64,000 bases of DNA from Coccinella septempunctata (taxonomy: Eukaryota > Arthropoda > Insecta > Coleoptera > Coccinellidae), in the NCBI RefSeq assembly GCF_907165205.1, contig NC_058189.1, positions 34,498,270 to 34,562,269 on the forward strand, read 5' to 3'. Each line of letters opens with the position of its first letter. Position 1 is the first letter of the stretch. The position numbers and the translations under genes were made by a program. Of the stretch, positions 10,067-23,551 are shown piece after piece. The notes beneath the pieces are model-generated. The model saw only the letters and a program-made list of their open reading frames with translations, was not told the DNA's origin and ran no database searches.

Positions 10067-10312
10067 ATGGCGTCGAAATCTGAAAACTACTCGTACGAAA
10101 TGTTCGAAGATGGAAATATTATAACCGAGAAGACTTTCCATCTCATTTCATCTAGTAGGCGTTCGGATCGATGCATTATGATATCAGGAGTTGAAAACGC
10201 TGGTAGAAGAAGAGTTGAGTTAGGAAGAAATATTTATGAACCAAGAATTACTCCTCAAGATCTCCAAGTTCTGCTCTCTGAGCCATTTTGCTCGATACAA
10301 GAACAATATTGA
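10067..10312 (+). CDS. Copy 8 of the 81-residue ORF (Q67 group)
   Basis: E67Q and a silent GGT to GGA at G53. After the stop it reads GAGAAGGGAAATTT rather than GAGGAGGGGAATTT. TATA weakened to TATAGAAA (9882-9889). Spacer contains the AATTTAATGG deletion that breaks the exon-like frame. Confidence 0.45.
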   Translation: MASKSENYSYEMFEDGNIITEKTFHLISSSRRSDRCIMISGVENAGRRRVELGRNIYEPRITPQDLQVLLSEPFCSIQEQY

Positions 10313-11370
10313 GAAGGGAAATTTCATCACGGACATATCATTTAGTTGACTAGATGATCAAAAAATATGACGAGGATGAATCAGCATCAGTCATTTATTC
10401 AATAAAAATTCAAGTATAATAACCACAATTTGCATAGATTTTTGTTTCCTTTTCACTCCAAAGTGAAGTGATATTCGATTATTTGCAATTTCGAGTATAT
10501 AAGAATATATACTTTGACATCAAATGTCAGAAATATTCGAATTTTCGAGACGACTGCTATTCTCCAGGTTTGTCCTCTCTTCAAAACATAGTTGTTTTGA
10601 CTTTTCAGGAATCAAGATCAGAGTGTCTCTTTTCTATGAATTTAATGGTATAAGAGTGAAATCGATGAATTAATTACACATAACCCATTGCAGAGGAATT
10701 GTTTCATTATATTCAGTTCTGATTCCACCCTTAGCATATCGCTGCTTGATAGTCTGAAAGTATGGTAAGATTTTCAACATGAAATCAGTCCCTTCCTATG
10801 AAACTGAGCTGTCGCTTTTTTACAATGAGACACTTGCATGTAATTTCACTGAATCTTATCAAATGAACGATATATAGTCCTTTTTATTCAATATATGCCG
10901 AAATTTTGGAATCATCCTATTCATCTTAGGCCCAATTTTGATTTTGGAATAATGAAAACAGCATAGAAAAAATGAAAATAACTCGTTGATGAGGGAATAC
11001 ATAATGGAGAAAAATAAAGAATACTAGTATCATTGTTTTCATCTTCTCAAGTGGCGATAATAATAGAATAAAAATTCTATCTCAGACTGCACCGACTAAT
11101 TATGAACTGCGGGGGACTCTTAGACAAGGCCAAAAGTTGTTCGAGTAGTGGGGATAACTACGACAAGCTCCCGACAGCGATTCGGTATATAAACCATCGC
11201 AGCTTAAGTGTTGCTCAGTGCTTGGTATTGCAGCAGCGCAAACGCTCTACTATTGACCACTTTGATGCTATTCTAGAACAATTGAGTTGGTCGATCGTCC
11301 TGTTTGTGTGCTCTCTCCTCGTGTACATTGGATATTTCTAGCGACTCAATCAAAACGCTTCGTTTTCAAT

Positions 11371-11616
11371 ATGGCGTCGAAATCTGAAAACTACTCGTAC
11401 GAAATGTTCGAAGATGGAAATATTATAACCGAGAAGACTTTCCATCTCATTTCATCTAGTAGGCGTTCGGATCGATGCATTATGATATCAGGAGTTGAAA
11501 ACGCTGGTAGAAGAAGAGTTGAGTTAGGAAGAAATATTTATGAACCAAGAATTACTCCTCAAGATCTCCAAGTTCTGCTCTCTGAGCCATTTTGCTCGAT
11601 ACAAGAACAATATTGA
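11371..11616 (+). CDS. Copy 9 of the 81-residue ORF (Q67 group)
   Basis: Protein identical to copy 8, and its downstream spacer is nearly the same, so copies 8 and 9 look like a recent tandem duplicate. TATA restored (11186-11193), and an upstream GCGGGGGAC variant is shared with copies 24, 29, 31 and 38. Confidence 0.5.
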   Translation: MASKSENYSYEMFEDGNIITEKTFHLISSSRRSDRCIMISGVENAGRRRVELGRNIYEPRITPQDLQVLLSEPFCSIQEQY

Positions 11617-12674
11617 GAAGGGAAATTTCATCACGGACATATCATTTAGTTGACTAGATGATCAAAAAATATGACGAGGATGAATCAGCATCAGTCATTT
11701 ATTCAATAAAAATTCAAGTATAATAACCACAATTTGCATAGATTTTTGTTTCCTTTTCACTCCAAAGTGAAGTGATATTCGATTATTTGCAATTTCGAGT
11801 ATATAAGAATATATACTTTGACATCAAATGTCAGAAATATTCGAATTTTCGAGACGACTGCTATTCTCCAGGTTTGTCCTCTCTTCAAAACATAGTTGTT
11901 TTGACTTTTCAGGAATCAAGATCAGAGTGTCTCTTTTCTATGAATTTAATGGTATAAGAGTGAAATCGATGAATTAATTACACATAACCCATTGCAGAGG
12001 AATTGTTTCATTATATTCAGTTCTGATTCCACCCTTAGCATATCGCTGCTTGATAGTCTGAAAGTATGGTAAGATTTTCAACATGAAATCAGTCCCTTCC
12101 TATGAAACTGAGCTGTCGCTTTTTTACAATGAGACACTTGCATGTAATTTCACTGAATCTTATCAAATGAACGATATATAGTCCTTTTTATTCAATATAT
12201 GCCGAAATTTTGGAATCATCCTATTCATCTTAGGCCCAATTTTGATTTTGGAATAATGAAAACAGCATAGAAAAAATGAAAATAACTCGTTGATGAGGGA
12301 ATACATAATGGAGAAAAATAAAGAATACTAGTATCATTGTTTTCATCTTCTCAAGTGGCGATAATAATAGAATAAAAATTCTATCTCAGACTGCAATGAC
12401 TAATTATGAACTGCGGTGGACTCTTAGACAAGGCCAAAAGTTGTTCGAGTAGTGGGGATAACTACGACAAGCTCCCGACAGCGATTCGGTATATAAACCA
12501 TCGCAGCTTAAGTGTTGCTCAGTGCTTGGGATTGCAGCAGCGCAAACGCTCTACTATTGACCACTTTGATGCTATTCTAGAACAATTGAGTTGGTCGATC
12601 GTCCAGTTTGTGTGCTCTCTCCTCGTGTACATTGGATATTTCTAGCGACTCAATCAAAACGCTTCGTTTTCAAT

Positions 12675-12920
12675 ATGGCGTCGAAATCTGAAAACTACTC
12701 GTACGAAATGTTCGAAGATGGAAATATTATAACCGAGAAGAATTTCCATCTCATTTCATCTAGTAGGCGTTCGGATCGATGCATTATGATATCAGGAGTT
12801 GAAAACGCTGGTAGAAGAAGACTTGAGTTAGGTAGAAATATTTATGAACCAAGAATTACTCCGCAAGATCTCGAAGTTCTGCTCTCTGAGCCATTTTGCT
12901 CGATACAAGAACAATATTGA
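12675..12920 (+). CDS. Copy 10 of the 81-residue ORF (N23/L50 group)
   Basis: T23N and V50L plus silent CCT to CCG at P63, a linked set shared with copies 12, 13, 17, 19, 26, 33 and 43. The leader has CTGCAATGAC for CTGCACCGAC. TATA intact at 12490-12497. Spacer has the 9-base duplication. Confidence 0.5.
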   Translation: MASKSENYSYEMFEDGNIITEKNFHLISSSRRSDRCIMISGVENAGRRRLELGRNIYEPRITPQDLEVLLSEPFCSIQEQY

Positions 12921-13987
12921 GGAGGGGAATTTCATCACGGACATATCATTTAGTTGACTAGATGATCAAAAAATTGGACGAGGATGAATCACCATCACTC
13001 ATTTATTCAATAAAAATTCAAGTATAATAACCACAATTTGCATAGATTTTTGTTTCCTTTTCACTCCAAAGTGAAGTGATATTCGCATTTGCTATTTCGA
13101 GTATATAAGAATATATACTTCGACATCAAATGTCAGAATTATTCGAATTTTCGAGACGACTGCTATTCTCCAGGTTTGTCCTCTCTTCAAAACATTGTTG
13201 TTTTGACTTTTCAGGAATCAAGATCAGAGTGTCTCTTTTCTATGAATTGCATATAGTATAAGAGTGAAATCGATGAATTAATTACACATAACTCATTGCA
13301 GAGGAATTGTTTCATTAGATTCAGTTCTGATTCCACCCTTAGCATATCGCTGCTTCGGCTGCTTGATAGTCTGAAAGTATGGTAAGATTTTCAACATCAA
13401 ATCAGTCCCTTCCTATGAAACTGAGCTGTAGCTTTTTTACAATGAGACACTTGCATGTAATTTCACTGAATCTTATCAAATGAACGATATATAGTCCTTC
13501 TTATTCAATATATGCCGAAATTTTGGAATCATCCTATTCATCCTAGGCTCAATTTTGATTTTGAAATAATGAAAACAGCATAGAAAAAATGAAAATAACT
13601 CGTTGATGAGGAACTACATAATGGAGAAAAATAAAGAATACTAGTATCATTGTTTTCATCTTCTCAAGTGGCGATAATAATAGAATAAAAATTCTATCTC
13701 AGACTGCACCGACTAATTATGAAGTGCGGTGGACTCTTAGACAAGGCCAAAAGTTGTTCGAGTAGTGGGGATAACTACGACAAGCTCCCGACAGCGATTC
13801 GGTATATAAACCATCGCAGCTTAAGTGTCGCTCAGTGCTTGGGATTGCAGCAGCGCAAACGCTCTACTATTGACCACTTTGATGCTATTCTAGAACAATT
13901 GAGTTGGTCGATCGTCCAGTTTGTGTGCTCTCTCCTCGTGTACATTGGATATTTCTAGCGACTCAATCAAAACGCTTCGTTTTCAAT

Positions 13988-14233
13988 ATGGCGTCGAAAT
14001 CTGAAAACTACTCGTACGAAATGTTCGAAGATGGAAATATTATAACCGAGAAGACTTTCCATCTCATTTCATCTAGTAGGCGTTCGGATCGATGCATTAT
14101 GATATCAGGACTTGAAAACGCTGGTAGAAGAAGAGTTGAGTTAGGTAGAAATATTTATGAACCAAGAATTACTCCTCAAGATCTCGAAGTTCTGCTCACT
14201 GAGCCATTTTGCTCGATACAAGAACAATATTGA
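13988..14233 (+). CDS. Copy 11 of the 81-residue ORF (L42, T71)
   Basis: V42L and S71T. Two bases are missing shortly after the stop (CACGCATATC). Copy 18 has the same changes, placing both in a duplicated block offset by 9318 bases. No palindrome follows, unlike other L42 copies. Confidence 0.5.
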   Translation: MASKSENYSYEMFEDGNIITEKTFHLISSSRRSDRCIMISGLENAGRRRVELGRNIYEPRITPQDLEVLLTEPFCSIQEQY

Positions 14234-15291
14234 GGAGGGGAATTTCATCACGCATATCATTCAGTTGACTAGATGATCAAAAAATTGGACGAGGATGAAT
14301 CACCATCACTCATTTATTCAATAAAAATTCAAGTATAATAACCACAATTTGCATAGATTTTTGTTTCCTTTTCACTCCAAAGTGAAGTGATATTCGATTA
14401 TTTGCAATTTCGAGTATATAAGAATATATACTTTGACATCAAATGTCAGAAATATTCGAATTTTCGAGACCACTGCTATTCTCCAGGTTTGTCCTCTCTT
14501 CAAAACATAGTTGTTTTGACTTTTCAGGAATCAAGATCAGAGTGTCTCTTTTCTAAGAATTGCATATGGTATAAGAGTGAAATCGATGAATTAATTACAC
14601 ATAACCCATTGCAGAGGAATTGTTTCATTATATTCAGTTCTGATTCCACCCTTAGCATATCGCTGCTTGATAGTCTGAAAGTATGGTAAGATTTTCAACA
14701 TGAAATCAGTCCCTTCCTATGAAACTGAGCTGTCGCTTTTTTACAATGAGACACTTGCATGTAATTTCACTGAATCTTATCAAATGAACGATATATAGTC
14801 CTTTTTATTCAATATATGCCGAAATTTTGGAATCATCCTATTCATCTTAGGCCCAATTTTGATTTTGGAATAATGAAAACAGCATAGAAAAAATGAAAAT
14901 AACTCGTTGATGAGGGAATACATAATGGAGAAAAATAAAGAATACTAGTATCATTGTTTTCATCTTCTCAAGTGGCGATAATAATAGAATAAAAATTCTA
15001 TCTCAGACTGCAATGACTAATTATGAACTGCGGTGGACTCTTAGACAAGGCCAAAAGTTGTTCGAGTAGTGGGGATAACTACGACAAGCTCCCGACAGCG
15101 ATTCGGTATATAAACCATCGCAGCTTAAGTGTTGCTCAGTGCTTGGGATTGCAGCAGCGCAAACGCTCTACTATTGACCACTTTGATGCTATTCTAGAAC
15201 AATTGAGTTGGTCGATCGTCCAGTTTGTGTGCTCTCTCCTCGTGTACATTGGATATTTCTAGCGACTCAATCAAAACGCTTCGTTTTCAAT

Positions 15292-15537
15292 ATGGCGTCG
15301 AAATCTGAAAACTACTCGTACGAAATGTTCGAAGATGGAAATATTATAACCGAGAAGAATTTCCATCTCATTTCATCTAGTAGGCGTTCGGATCGATGCA
15401 TTATGATATCAGGAGTTGAAAACGCTGGTAGAAGAAGACTTGAGTTAGGTAGAAATATTTATGAACCAAGAATTACTCCGCAAGATCTCGAAGTTCTGCT
15501 CTCTGAGCCATTTTGCTCGATACAAGAACAATATTGA
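15292..15537 (+). CDS. Copy 12 of the 81-residue ORF (N23/L50 group)
   Basis: Linked T23N/V50L/P63 silent set. GACATATTATTT after the stop, shared with copies 13 and 19. TATA at 15107-15114. Its spacer is of the plain type without the 9-base duplication. Confidence 0.5.
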   Translation: MASKSENYSYEMFEDGNIITEKNFHLISSSRRSDRCIMISGVENAGRRRLELGRNIYEPRITPQDLEVLLSEPFCSIQEQY

Positions 15538-16597
15538 GGAGGGGAATTTCATCACGGACATATTATTTAGTTGACTAGATGATCAAAAAATTGGACGAGG
15601 ATGAATCACCATCACTCATTTATTCAATAAAAATTCAAGTATAATAACCACAATTTGCATAGATTTTTGTTTCCTTTTCACTCCAAAGTGAAGTGATATT
15701 CGATTATTTGCAATTTCGAGTATATAAGAATATATACTTTGACATCAAATGTCAGAAATATTCGAATTTTCGAGACCACTGCTATTCTCCAGGTTTGTCC
15801 TCTCTTCAAAACATAGTTGTTTTGACTTTTCAGGAATCAAGATCAGAGTGTCTCTTTTCTAAGAATTGCATATGGTATAAGAGTGAAATCGATGAATTAA
15901 TTACACATAACCCATTGCAGAGGAATTGTTTCATTATATTCAGTTCTGATTCCACCCTTAGCATATCGCTGCTTGATAGTCTGAAAGTATGGTAAGATTT
16001 TCAACATGAAATCAGTCCCTTCCTATGAAACTGAGCTGTCGCTTTTTTACAATGAGACACTTGCATGTAATTTCACTGAATCTTATCAAATGAACGATAT
16101 ATAGTCCTTTTTATTCAATATATGCCGAAATTTTGGAATCATCCTATTCATCTTAGGCCCAATTTTGATTTTGGAATAATGAAAACAGCATAGAAAAAAT
16201 GAAAATAACTCGTTGATGAGGGAATACATAATGGAGAAAAATAAAGAATACTAGTATCATTGTTTTCATCTTCTCAAGTGGCGATAATAATAGAATAAAA
16301 ATTCTATCTCAGACTGCAATGACTAATTATGAACTGCGGTGGACTCTTAGACAAGGCCAAAAGTTGTTCGAGTAGTGGGGATAACTACGACAAGCTCCCG
16401 ACAGCGATTCGGTATATAAACCATCGCAGCTTAAGTGTTGCTCAGTGCTTGGGATTGCAGCAGCGCAAACGCTCTACTATTGACCACTTTGATGCTATTC
16501 TAGAACAATTGAGTTGGTCGATCGTCCAGTTTGTGTGCTCTCTCCTCGTGTACATTGGATATTTCTAGCGACTCAATCAAAACGCTTCGTTTTCAAT

Positions 16598-16843
16598 ATG
16601 GCGTCGAAATCTGAAAACTACTCGTACGAAATGTTCGAAGATGGAAATATTATAACCGAGAAGAATTTCCATCTCATTTCATCTAGTAGGCGTTCGGATC
16701 GATGCATTATGATATCAGGAGTTGAAAACGCTGGTAGAAGAAGACTTGAGTTAGGTAGAAATATTTATGAACCAAGAATTACTCCGCAAGATCTCGAAGT
16801 TCTGCTCTCTGAGCCATTTTGCTCGATACAAGAACAATATTGA
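16598..16843 (+). CDS. Copy 13 of the 81-residue ORF (N23/L50 group)
   Basis: Same protein as copy 12. Starts a three-unit block (copies 13-15) repeated as copies 19-21 at an offset of 8012 bases; shared private marks include GCATCTGCTATT and AAATTTGGGAATC in the spacer. Confidence 0.5.
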   Translation: MASKSENYSYEMFEDGNIITEKNFHLISSSRRSDRCIMISGVENAGRRRLELGRNIYEPRITPQDLEVLLSEPFCSIQEQY

Positions 16844-17910
16844 GGAGGGGAATTTCATCACGGACATATTATTTAGTTGACTAGATGATCAAAAAATTGG
16901 ACGAGGATGAATCACCATCACTCATTTATTCAATAAAAATTCAAGTATAATAACCACAATTTGCATAGATTTTTGTTTCCTTTTCACTCCAAAGTGAAGT
17001 GATATTCGCATCTGCTATTTCGAGTATATAAGAATATATACTTCGACATCAAATGTCAGAATTATTCGAATTTTCGAGACGACTGCTATTCTCCAGGTTT
17101 GTCCTCTCTTCAAAACATTGTTGTTTTGACTTTTCAGGAATCAAGATCAGAGTGTCTCTTTTCTATGAATTGCATATAGTATAAGAGTGAAATCGATGAA
17201 TTAATTACACATAACTCATTGCAGAGGAATTGTTTCATTAGATTCAGTTCTGATTCCACCCTTAGCATATCGCTGCTTCGGCTGCTTGATAGTCTGAAAG
17301 TATGGTAAGATTTTCAACATCAAATCAGTCCCTTCCTATGAAACTGAGCTGTAGCTTTTTTACAATGAGACACTTGCATGTAATTTCACTGAATCTTATC
17401 AAATGAACGATATATAGTCCTTCTAATTCAATATATGCCGAAATTTGGGAATCATCCTATTCATCCTAGGCCCAATTTTGATTTTGAAATAATGAAAACA
17501 GCATAGAAAAAATGAAAATAACTCGTTGATGAGGAACTACATAATGGAGAAAAATAAAGAATACTAGTATCATTGTTTTCATCTTCTCAAGTGGCGATAA
17601 TAATAGAATAAAAATTCTATCTCAGACTGCACCGACTAATTATGAAGTGCGGTGGACTCTTAGACAAGGCCAAAAGTTGTTCGAGTAGTGGGGATAACTA
17701 CGACAAGCTCCCGACAGCGATTCGGTATATAAACCATCGCAGCTTAAGTGTCGCTCAGTGCTTGGGATTGCAGCAGCGCAAACGCTCTACTATTGACCAC
17801 TTTGATGCTATTCTAGAACAATTGAGTTGGTCGATCGTCCAGTTTGTGTGCTCTCTCCTCGTGTACATTGGATATTTCTAGCGACTCAATCAAAACGCTT
17901 CGTTTTCAAT

Positions 17911-18156
17911 ATGGCGTCGAAATCTGAAAACTACTCGTACGAAATGTTCGAAGATGGAAATATTATAACCGAGAAGACTTTCCATCTCATTTCATCTAGT
18001 AGGCGTTCGGATCGATGCATTATGATATCAGGACTTGAAAACGCTGGTAGAAGAAGAGTTGAGTTAGGTAGAAATATTTATGAACCAAGAATTACTCCTC
18101 AAGATCTCGAAGTTCTGCTCTCTGAGCCATTTTGCTCGATACAAGAACAATATTGA
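17911..18156 (+). CDS. Copy 14 of the 81-residue ORF (L42 group)
   Basis: V42L. CATTTAATTGAATAG after the stop is shared only with copy 20, its block partner. TATA at 17726-17733. Type A palindrome follows. Confidence 0.5.
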   Translation: MASKSENYSYEMFEDGNIITEKTFHLISSSRRSDRCIMISGLENAGRRRVELGRNIYEPRITPQDLEVLLSEPFCSIQEQY

Positions 18157-18880
18157 GGAGGGGAATTTCATCACGGACATATCATTTAATTGAATAGATG
18201 ATCAAAAAATAGGACGAGGATGAATCACCATCACTCATTTATTCAATAAAAATTCAAGTATAATAACCACAATTTGCATAGATTTTTGTTTCCTTTTCAC
18301 TCCAAAGTGAAGTGATATTCGATTATTTGCAATTTCGAGTATATAAGAATATATACTTTGACATCAAATGTCAGAAATATTCGAATTTTCGAGACCACTG
18401 CTATTCTCCAGGTTTGTCCTCTCTTCAAAACATAGTTGTTTTGACTTTTCAGGAATCAAGATCAGAGTGTCTCTTTTCTAAGAATTGCATATGGTATAAG
18501 AGTGAAATCGATGAATTAATTACACATAACCCATTGCAGAGGAATTGTTTCATTATATTCAGTTCTGATTCCACCCTTAGCATATCGCTGCTTGATAGTC
18601 TGAAAGTATGGTAAGATTTTCAACATGAAATCAGTCCCTTCCTATGAAACTGAGCTGTCGCTTTTTTACAATGAGACACTTGCATGTAATTTCACTGAAT
18701 CTTATCAAATGAACGATATATAGTCCTTTTTATTCAATATATGCCGAAATTTTGGAATCATCCTATTCATCCTAGGCCCAATTTTGATTTTGGAATGATG
18801 AAAACAGCATAGAAAAAATGAAAATAACTCGTTGATGAGGGACTACATAATGGAGAAAAATAAAGAATACTAGTATCATT

Positions 18881-19046
18881 CTTCATAGTTCATGTCCATG
18901 CTGATTCAATATTAATAAAATTCACAGGGAATTGGACAATAGTTTATTCTCAAAGTACTTATAACGAAACGTCGGCGATGTTATAAGTACTTTGAGAATA
19001 AACTATTGTCCAATTCCCTGTGAATTTTATTAATACTAGTATCATT
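18881..19046 (+). mobile_element. Palindromic insertion 4 (type A)
   Basis: Perfect arms at 18911-19034 with the 14-base loop. Direct repeats at 18869-18880 and 19035-19046. Confidence 0.75.
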
Positions 19047-19382
19047 GTTTTCATCTTCTCAAGTGGCGATAATAATAGAATAAAAATTCTATCTCAGACT
19101 GCACCGACTAATTATGAACTGCGGTGGACTTTTAGACAAGGCCAAAAGTTGTTCGAGTAGTGAGGATAACTACGACAAGCTCCCGACAGCGATTCGGTAT
19201 AGAAACCATCGCAGCTTAAGTGTTGCTCAGTGCTTGGGATTGCAGCAGCGCAAACGCTCTACTATTGACCACTTTGATGCTATTCTAGAACAATTGAGGT
19301 GGTCGATCGTCCAGTTTGTGTGCTCTCTCCTCGTGTACATTGGATATTTCTAGCGACTCAATCAAAACGCTTCGTTTTCAAT

Positions 19383-19628
19383 ATGGCGTCGAAATCTGAA
19401 AACTACTCGAACGAAATGTTCGAAGATGGAAGTATTATAACCGAGAAGACTTTCCATCTCATTTCATCTAGTAAGCATTCGGATCGATGCATTATGATAT
19501 CAGGAGTTGAAAACGCTGGTAGAAGAAGAGTTGAGTTAGGTAGAAATATTTATGAACCAAGAATTACTCCTCAAGATCTCGAAGTTATGCTCTCTGAGCC
19601 ATTTTGCTCGATACAAGAACAATATTGA
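19383..19628 (+). CDS. Copy 15 of the 81-residue ORF (N10/S17/K31, H32, M69)
   Basis: Linked set plus R32H, shared with copy 21, and a private L69M that must postdate the block duplication. TATAGAAA at 19198-19205. Confidence 0.45.
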   Translation: MASKSENYSNEMFEDGSIITEKTFHLISSSKHSDRCIMISGVENAGRRRVELGRNIYEPRITPQDLEVMLSEPFCSIQEQY

Positions 19629-20688
19629 GGAGGGGAATTTCATCACGGACATATCATTCAGTTGACTAGATGATCAAAAAATTGGACGAGGATGAATCAC
19701 CATCACTCATTTATTCAATAAAAATTCAAGTATAATAACCACAATTTGCATAGATTTTTGTTTCCTTTTCACTCCAAAGTGAAGTGATATTCGATTATTT
19801 GCAATTTCGAGTATATAAGAATATATACTTTGACATCAAATGTCAGAAATATTCGAATTTTCGAGACCACTGCTATTCTCCAGGTTTGTCCTCTCTTCAA
19901 AACATAGTTGTTTTGACTTTTCAGGAATCAAGATCAGAGTGTCTCTTTTCTATGAATTGCATATGGTATAAGAGTGAAATCGATGAATTAATTACATATA
20001 ACTCATTGCAGAGGAATTGTTTCATTATATTCAGTTCTGATTCCACCCTTAGCATATCGCTGCTTGATAGTCTGAAAGTATGGTAAGATTTTCAACATGA
20101 AATCAGTCCCTTCCTATGAAACTGAGCTGTCGCTTTTTTACAATGAGACACTTGCATGTAATTTCACTGAATCTTATCAAATGAACGATATATAGTCCTT
20201 CTTATTCAATATATGCCGAAATTTTGGAATCATCCTATTCATCCTAGGCCCAATTTTGATTCTGAAATAATGAAAACAGCATAGAAAAAATGAAAATAAC
20301 TCGTTGATGAGGAACTACATAATGGAGAAAAATAAAGAATACTAGTATCATTGTTTTCATCTTCTCAAGTGGCGATAATAATAGAATAAAAATTCTATCT
20401 CAGACTGCACCGACTAATTATGAAGTGCGGTGGACTCTTAGACAAGGCCAAAAGTTGTTCGAGTAGTGGGGATAACTACGACAAGCTCCCGACAGCGATT
20501 CGGTATAGAAACCATCGCAGCTTAAGTGTTGCTCAGTGCTTGGGATTGCAGCAGCGCAAACGCTCTACTATTGACCACTTTGATGCTATTCTAGAACAAT
20601 TGAGTTGGTCGATCGTCCAGTTTGTGTGCTCTCTCCTCGTGTACATTGGATATTTCTAGCGACTCAATCAAAACGCTTCGTTTTCAAT

Positions 20689-20934
20689 ATGGCGTCGAAA
20701 TCTGAAAACTACTCGTACGAAATGTTCGAAGATGGAAATATTATAACCGAGAAGACTTTCCATCTCATTTCATCTAGTAGGCGTTCGGATCGATGCATTA
20801 TGATATCAGGAGTTGAAAACGCTGGTAGAAGAAGAGTTGAGTTAGGAAGAAATATTTATGAACCAAGAATTACTCCTCAAGATCTCCAAGTTCTGCTCTC
20901 TGAGCCATTTTGCTCGATACAAGAACAATATTGA
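20689..20934 (+). CDS. Copy 16 of the 81-residue ORF (Q67 group)
   Basis: Same protein and same GAGAAGGGAAATTT tail as copies 8 and 9. TATAGAAA at 20504-20511. A C to T in the spacer turns CTTTTCTATG into CTTTTTTATG. Confidence 0.45.
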   Translation: MASKSENYSYEMFEDGNIITEKTFHLISSSRRSDRCIMISGVENAGRRRVELGRNIYEPRITPQDLQVLLSEPFCSIQEQY

Positions 20935-21992
20935 GAAGGGAAATTTCATCACGGACATATCATTTAGTTGACTAGATGATCAAAAAATATGACGAGGATG
21001 AATCAGCATCACTCATTTATTCAATAAAAATTCAAGTATAATAACCACAATTTGCATAGATTTTTGTTTCCTTTTCACTCCAAAGTGAAGTGATATTCGA
21101 TTATTTGCAATTTCGAGTATATAAGAATATATACTTTGACATCAAATGTCAGAAATATTCGAATTTTCGAGACGACTGCTATTCTCCAGGTTTGTCCTCT
21201 CTTCAAAACATAGTTGTTTTGACTTTTCAGGAATCAAGATCAGAGTGTCTCTTTTTTATGAATTTAATGGTATAAGAGTGAAATCGATGAATTAATTACA
21301 CATAACCCATTGCAGAGGAATTGTTTCATTATATTCAGTTCTGATTCCACCCTTAGCATATCGCTGCTTGATAGTCTGAAAGTATGGTAAGATTTTCAAC
21401 ATGAAATCAGTCCCTTCCTATGAAACTGAGCTGTCGCTTTTTTACAATGAGACACTTGCATGTAATTTCACTGAATCTTATCAAATGAACGATATATAGT
21501 CCTTTTTATTCAATATATGCCGAAATTTTGGAATCATCCTATTCATCTTAGGCCCAATTTTGATTTTGGAATAATGAAAACAGCATAGAAAAAATGAAAA
21601 TAACTCGTTGATGAGGGAATACATAATGGAGAAAAATAAAGAATACTAGTATCATTGTTTTCATCTTCTCAAGTGGCGATAATAATAGAATAAAAATTCT
21701 ATCTCAGACTGCAATGACTAATTATGAACTGCGGTGGACTCTTAGACAAGGCCAAAAGTTGTTCGAGTAGTGGGGATAACTACGACAAGCTCCCGACAGC
21801 GATTCGGTATATAAACCATCGCAGCTTAAGTGTTGCTCAGTGCTTGGGATTGCAGCAGCGCAAACGCTCTACTATTGACCACTTTGATGCTATTCTAGAA
21901 CAATTGAGTTGGTCGATCGTCCAGTTTGTGTGCTCTCTCCTCGTGTACATTGGATATTTCTAGCGACTCAATCAAAACGCTTCGTTTTCAAT

Positions 21993-22184
21993 ATGGCGTC
22001 GAAATCTGAAAACTACTCGTACGAAATGTTCGAAGATGGAAATATTATAACCGAGAAGAATTTCCATCTCATTTCATCTAGTAGGCGTTCGGATCGATGC
22101 ATTATGATATCAGGAGTTGAAAACGCTGGTAGAAGAAGACTTGAGTTAGGTAGAAATATTTATGAACCAAGAATTACTCCGTAA
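21993..22184 (+). pseudogene. Copy 17: 81-residue ORF with nonsense codon 64
   Basis: N23/L50 group copy in which CAA (Q64) is TAA, ending the protein after 63 residues and removing the conserved C-terminal segment. Copy 43, 39662 bases away, has the identical nonsense codon. Promoter intact (TATA 21808-21815). The rest of the old frame runs on to 22238. Confidence 0.6.
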
Positions 22185-23305
22185 GATCTCGAAGTTCTGC
22201 TCTCTGAGCCATTTTGCTCGATACAAGAACAATATTGAGGAGGGGAATTTCATCACGGACATATCATTTAGTTGACTAGATGATCAAAAAATTGGACGAG
22301 GATGAATCACCATCACTCATTTATTCAATAAAAATTCAAGTATAATAACCACAATTTGCATAGATTTTTGTTTCCTTTTCACTCCAAAGTGAAGTGATAT
22401 TCGCATTTGCTATTTCGAGTATATAAGAATATATACTTCGACATCAAATGTCAGAATTATTCGAATTTTCGAGACGACTGCTATTCTCCAGGTTTGTCCT
22501 CTCTTCAAAACATTGTTGTTTTGACTTTTCAGGAATCAAGATCAGAGTGTCTCTTTTCTATGAATTGCATATAGTATAAGAGTGAAATCGATGAATTAAT
22601 TACACATAACTCATTGCAGAGGAATTGTTTCATTAGATTCAGTTCTGATTCCACCCTTAGCATATCGCTGCTTCGGCTGCTTGATAGTCTGAAAGTATGG
22701 TAAGATTTTCAACATCAAATCAGTCCCTTCCTATGAAACTGAGCTGTAGCTTTTTTACAATGAGACACTTGCATGTAATTTCACTGAATCTTATCAAATG
22801 AACGATATATAGTCCTTCTTATTCAATATATGCCGAAATTTTGGAATCATCCTATTCATCCTAGGCCCAATTTTGATTTTGAAATAATGAAAACAGCATA
22901 GAAAAAATGAAAATAACTCGTTGATGAGGAACTACATAATGGAGAAAAATAAAGAATACTAGTATCATTGTTTTCATCTTCTCAAGTGGCGATAATAATA
23001 GAATAAAAATTCTATCTCAGACTGCACCGACTAATTATGAAGTGCGGTGGACTCTTAGACAAGGCCAAAAGTTGTTCGAGTAGTGGGGATAACTACGACA
23101 AGCTCCCGACAGCGATTCGGTATATAAACCATCGCAGCTTAAGTGTCGCTCAGTGCTTGGGATTGCAGCAGCGCAAACGCTCTACTATTGACCACTTTGA
23201 TGCTATTCTAGAACAATTGAGTTGGTCGATCGTCCAGTTTGTGTGCTCTCTCCTCGTGTACATTGGATATTTCTAGCGACTCAATCAAAACGCTTCGTTT
23301 TCAAT

Positions 23306-23551
23306 ATGGCGTCGAAATCTGAAAACTACTCGTACGAAATGTTCGAAGATGGAAATATTATAACCGAGAAGACTTTCCATCTCATTTCATCTAGTAGGCG
23401 TTCGGATCGATGCATTATGATATCAGGACTTGAAAACGCTGGTAGAAGAAGAGTTGAGTTAGGTAGAAATATTTATGAACCAAGAATTACTCCTCAAGAT
23501 CTCGAAGTTCTGCTCACTGAGCCATTTTGCTCGATACAAGAACAATATTGA
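23306..23551 (+). CDS. Copy 18 of the 81-residue ORF (L42, T71)
   Basis: Protein and 3' flank identical to copy 11, including the 2-base deletion after the stop. TATA at 23121-23128. No palindrome follows. Confidence 0.5.
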   Translation: MASKSENYSYEMFEDGNIITEKTFHLISSSRRSDRCIMISGLENAGRRRVELGRNIYEPRITPQDLEVLLTEPFCSIQEQY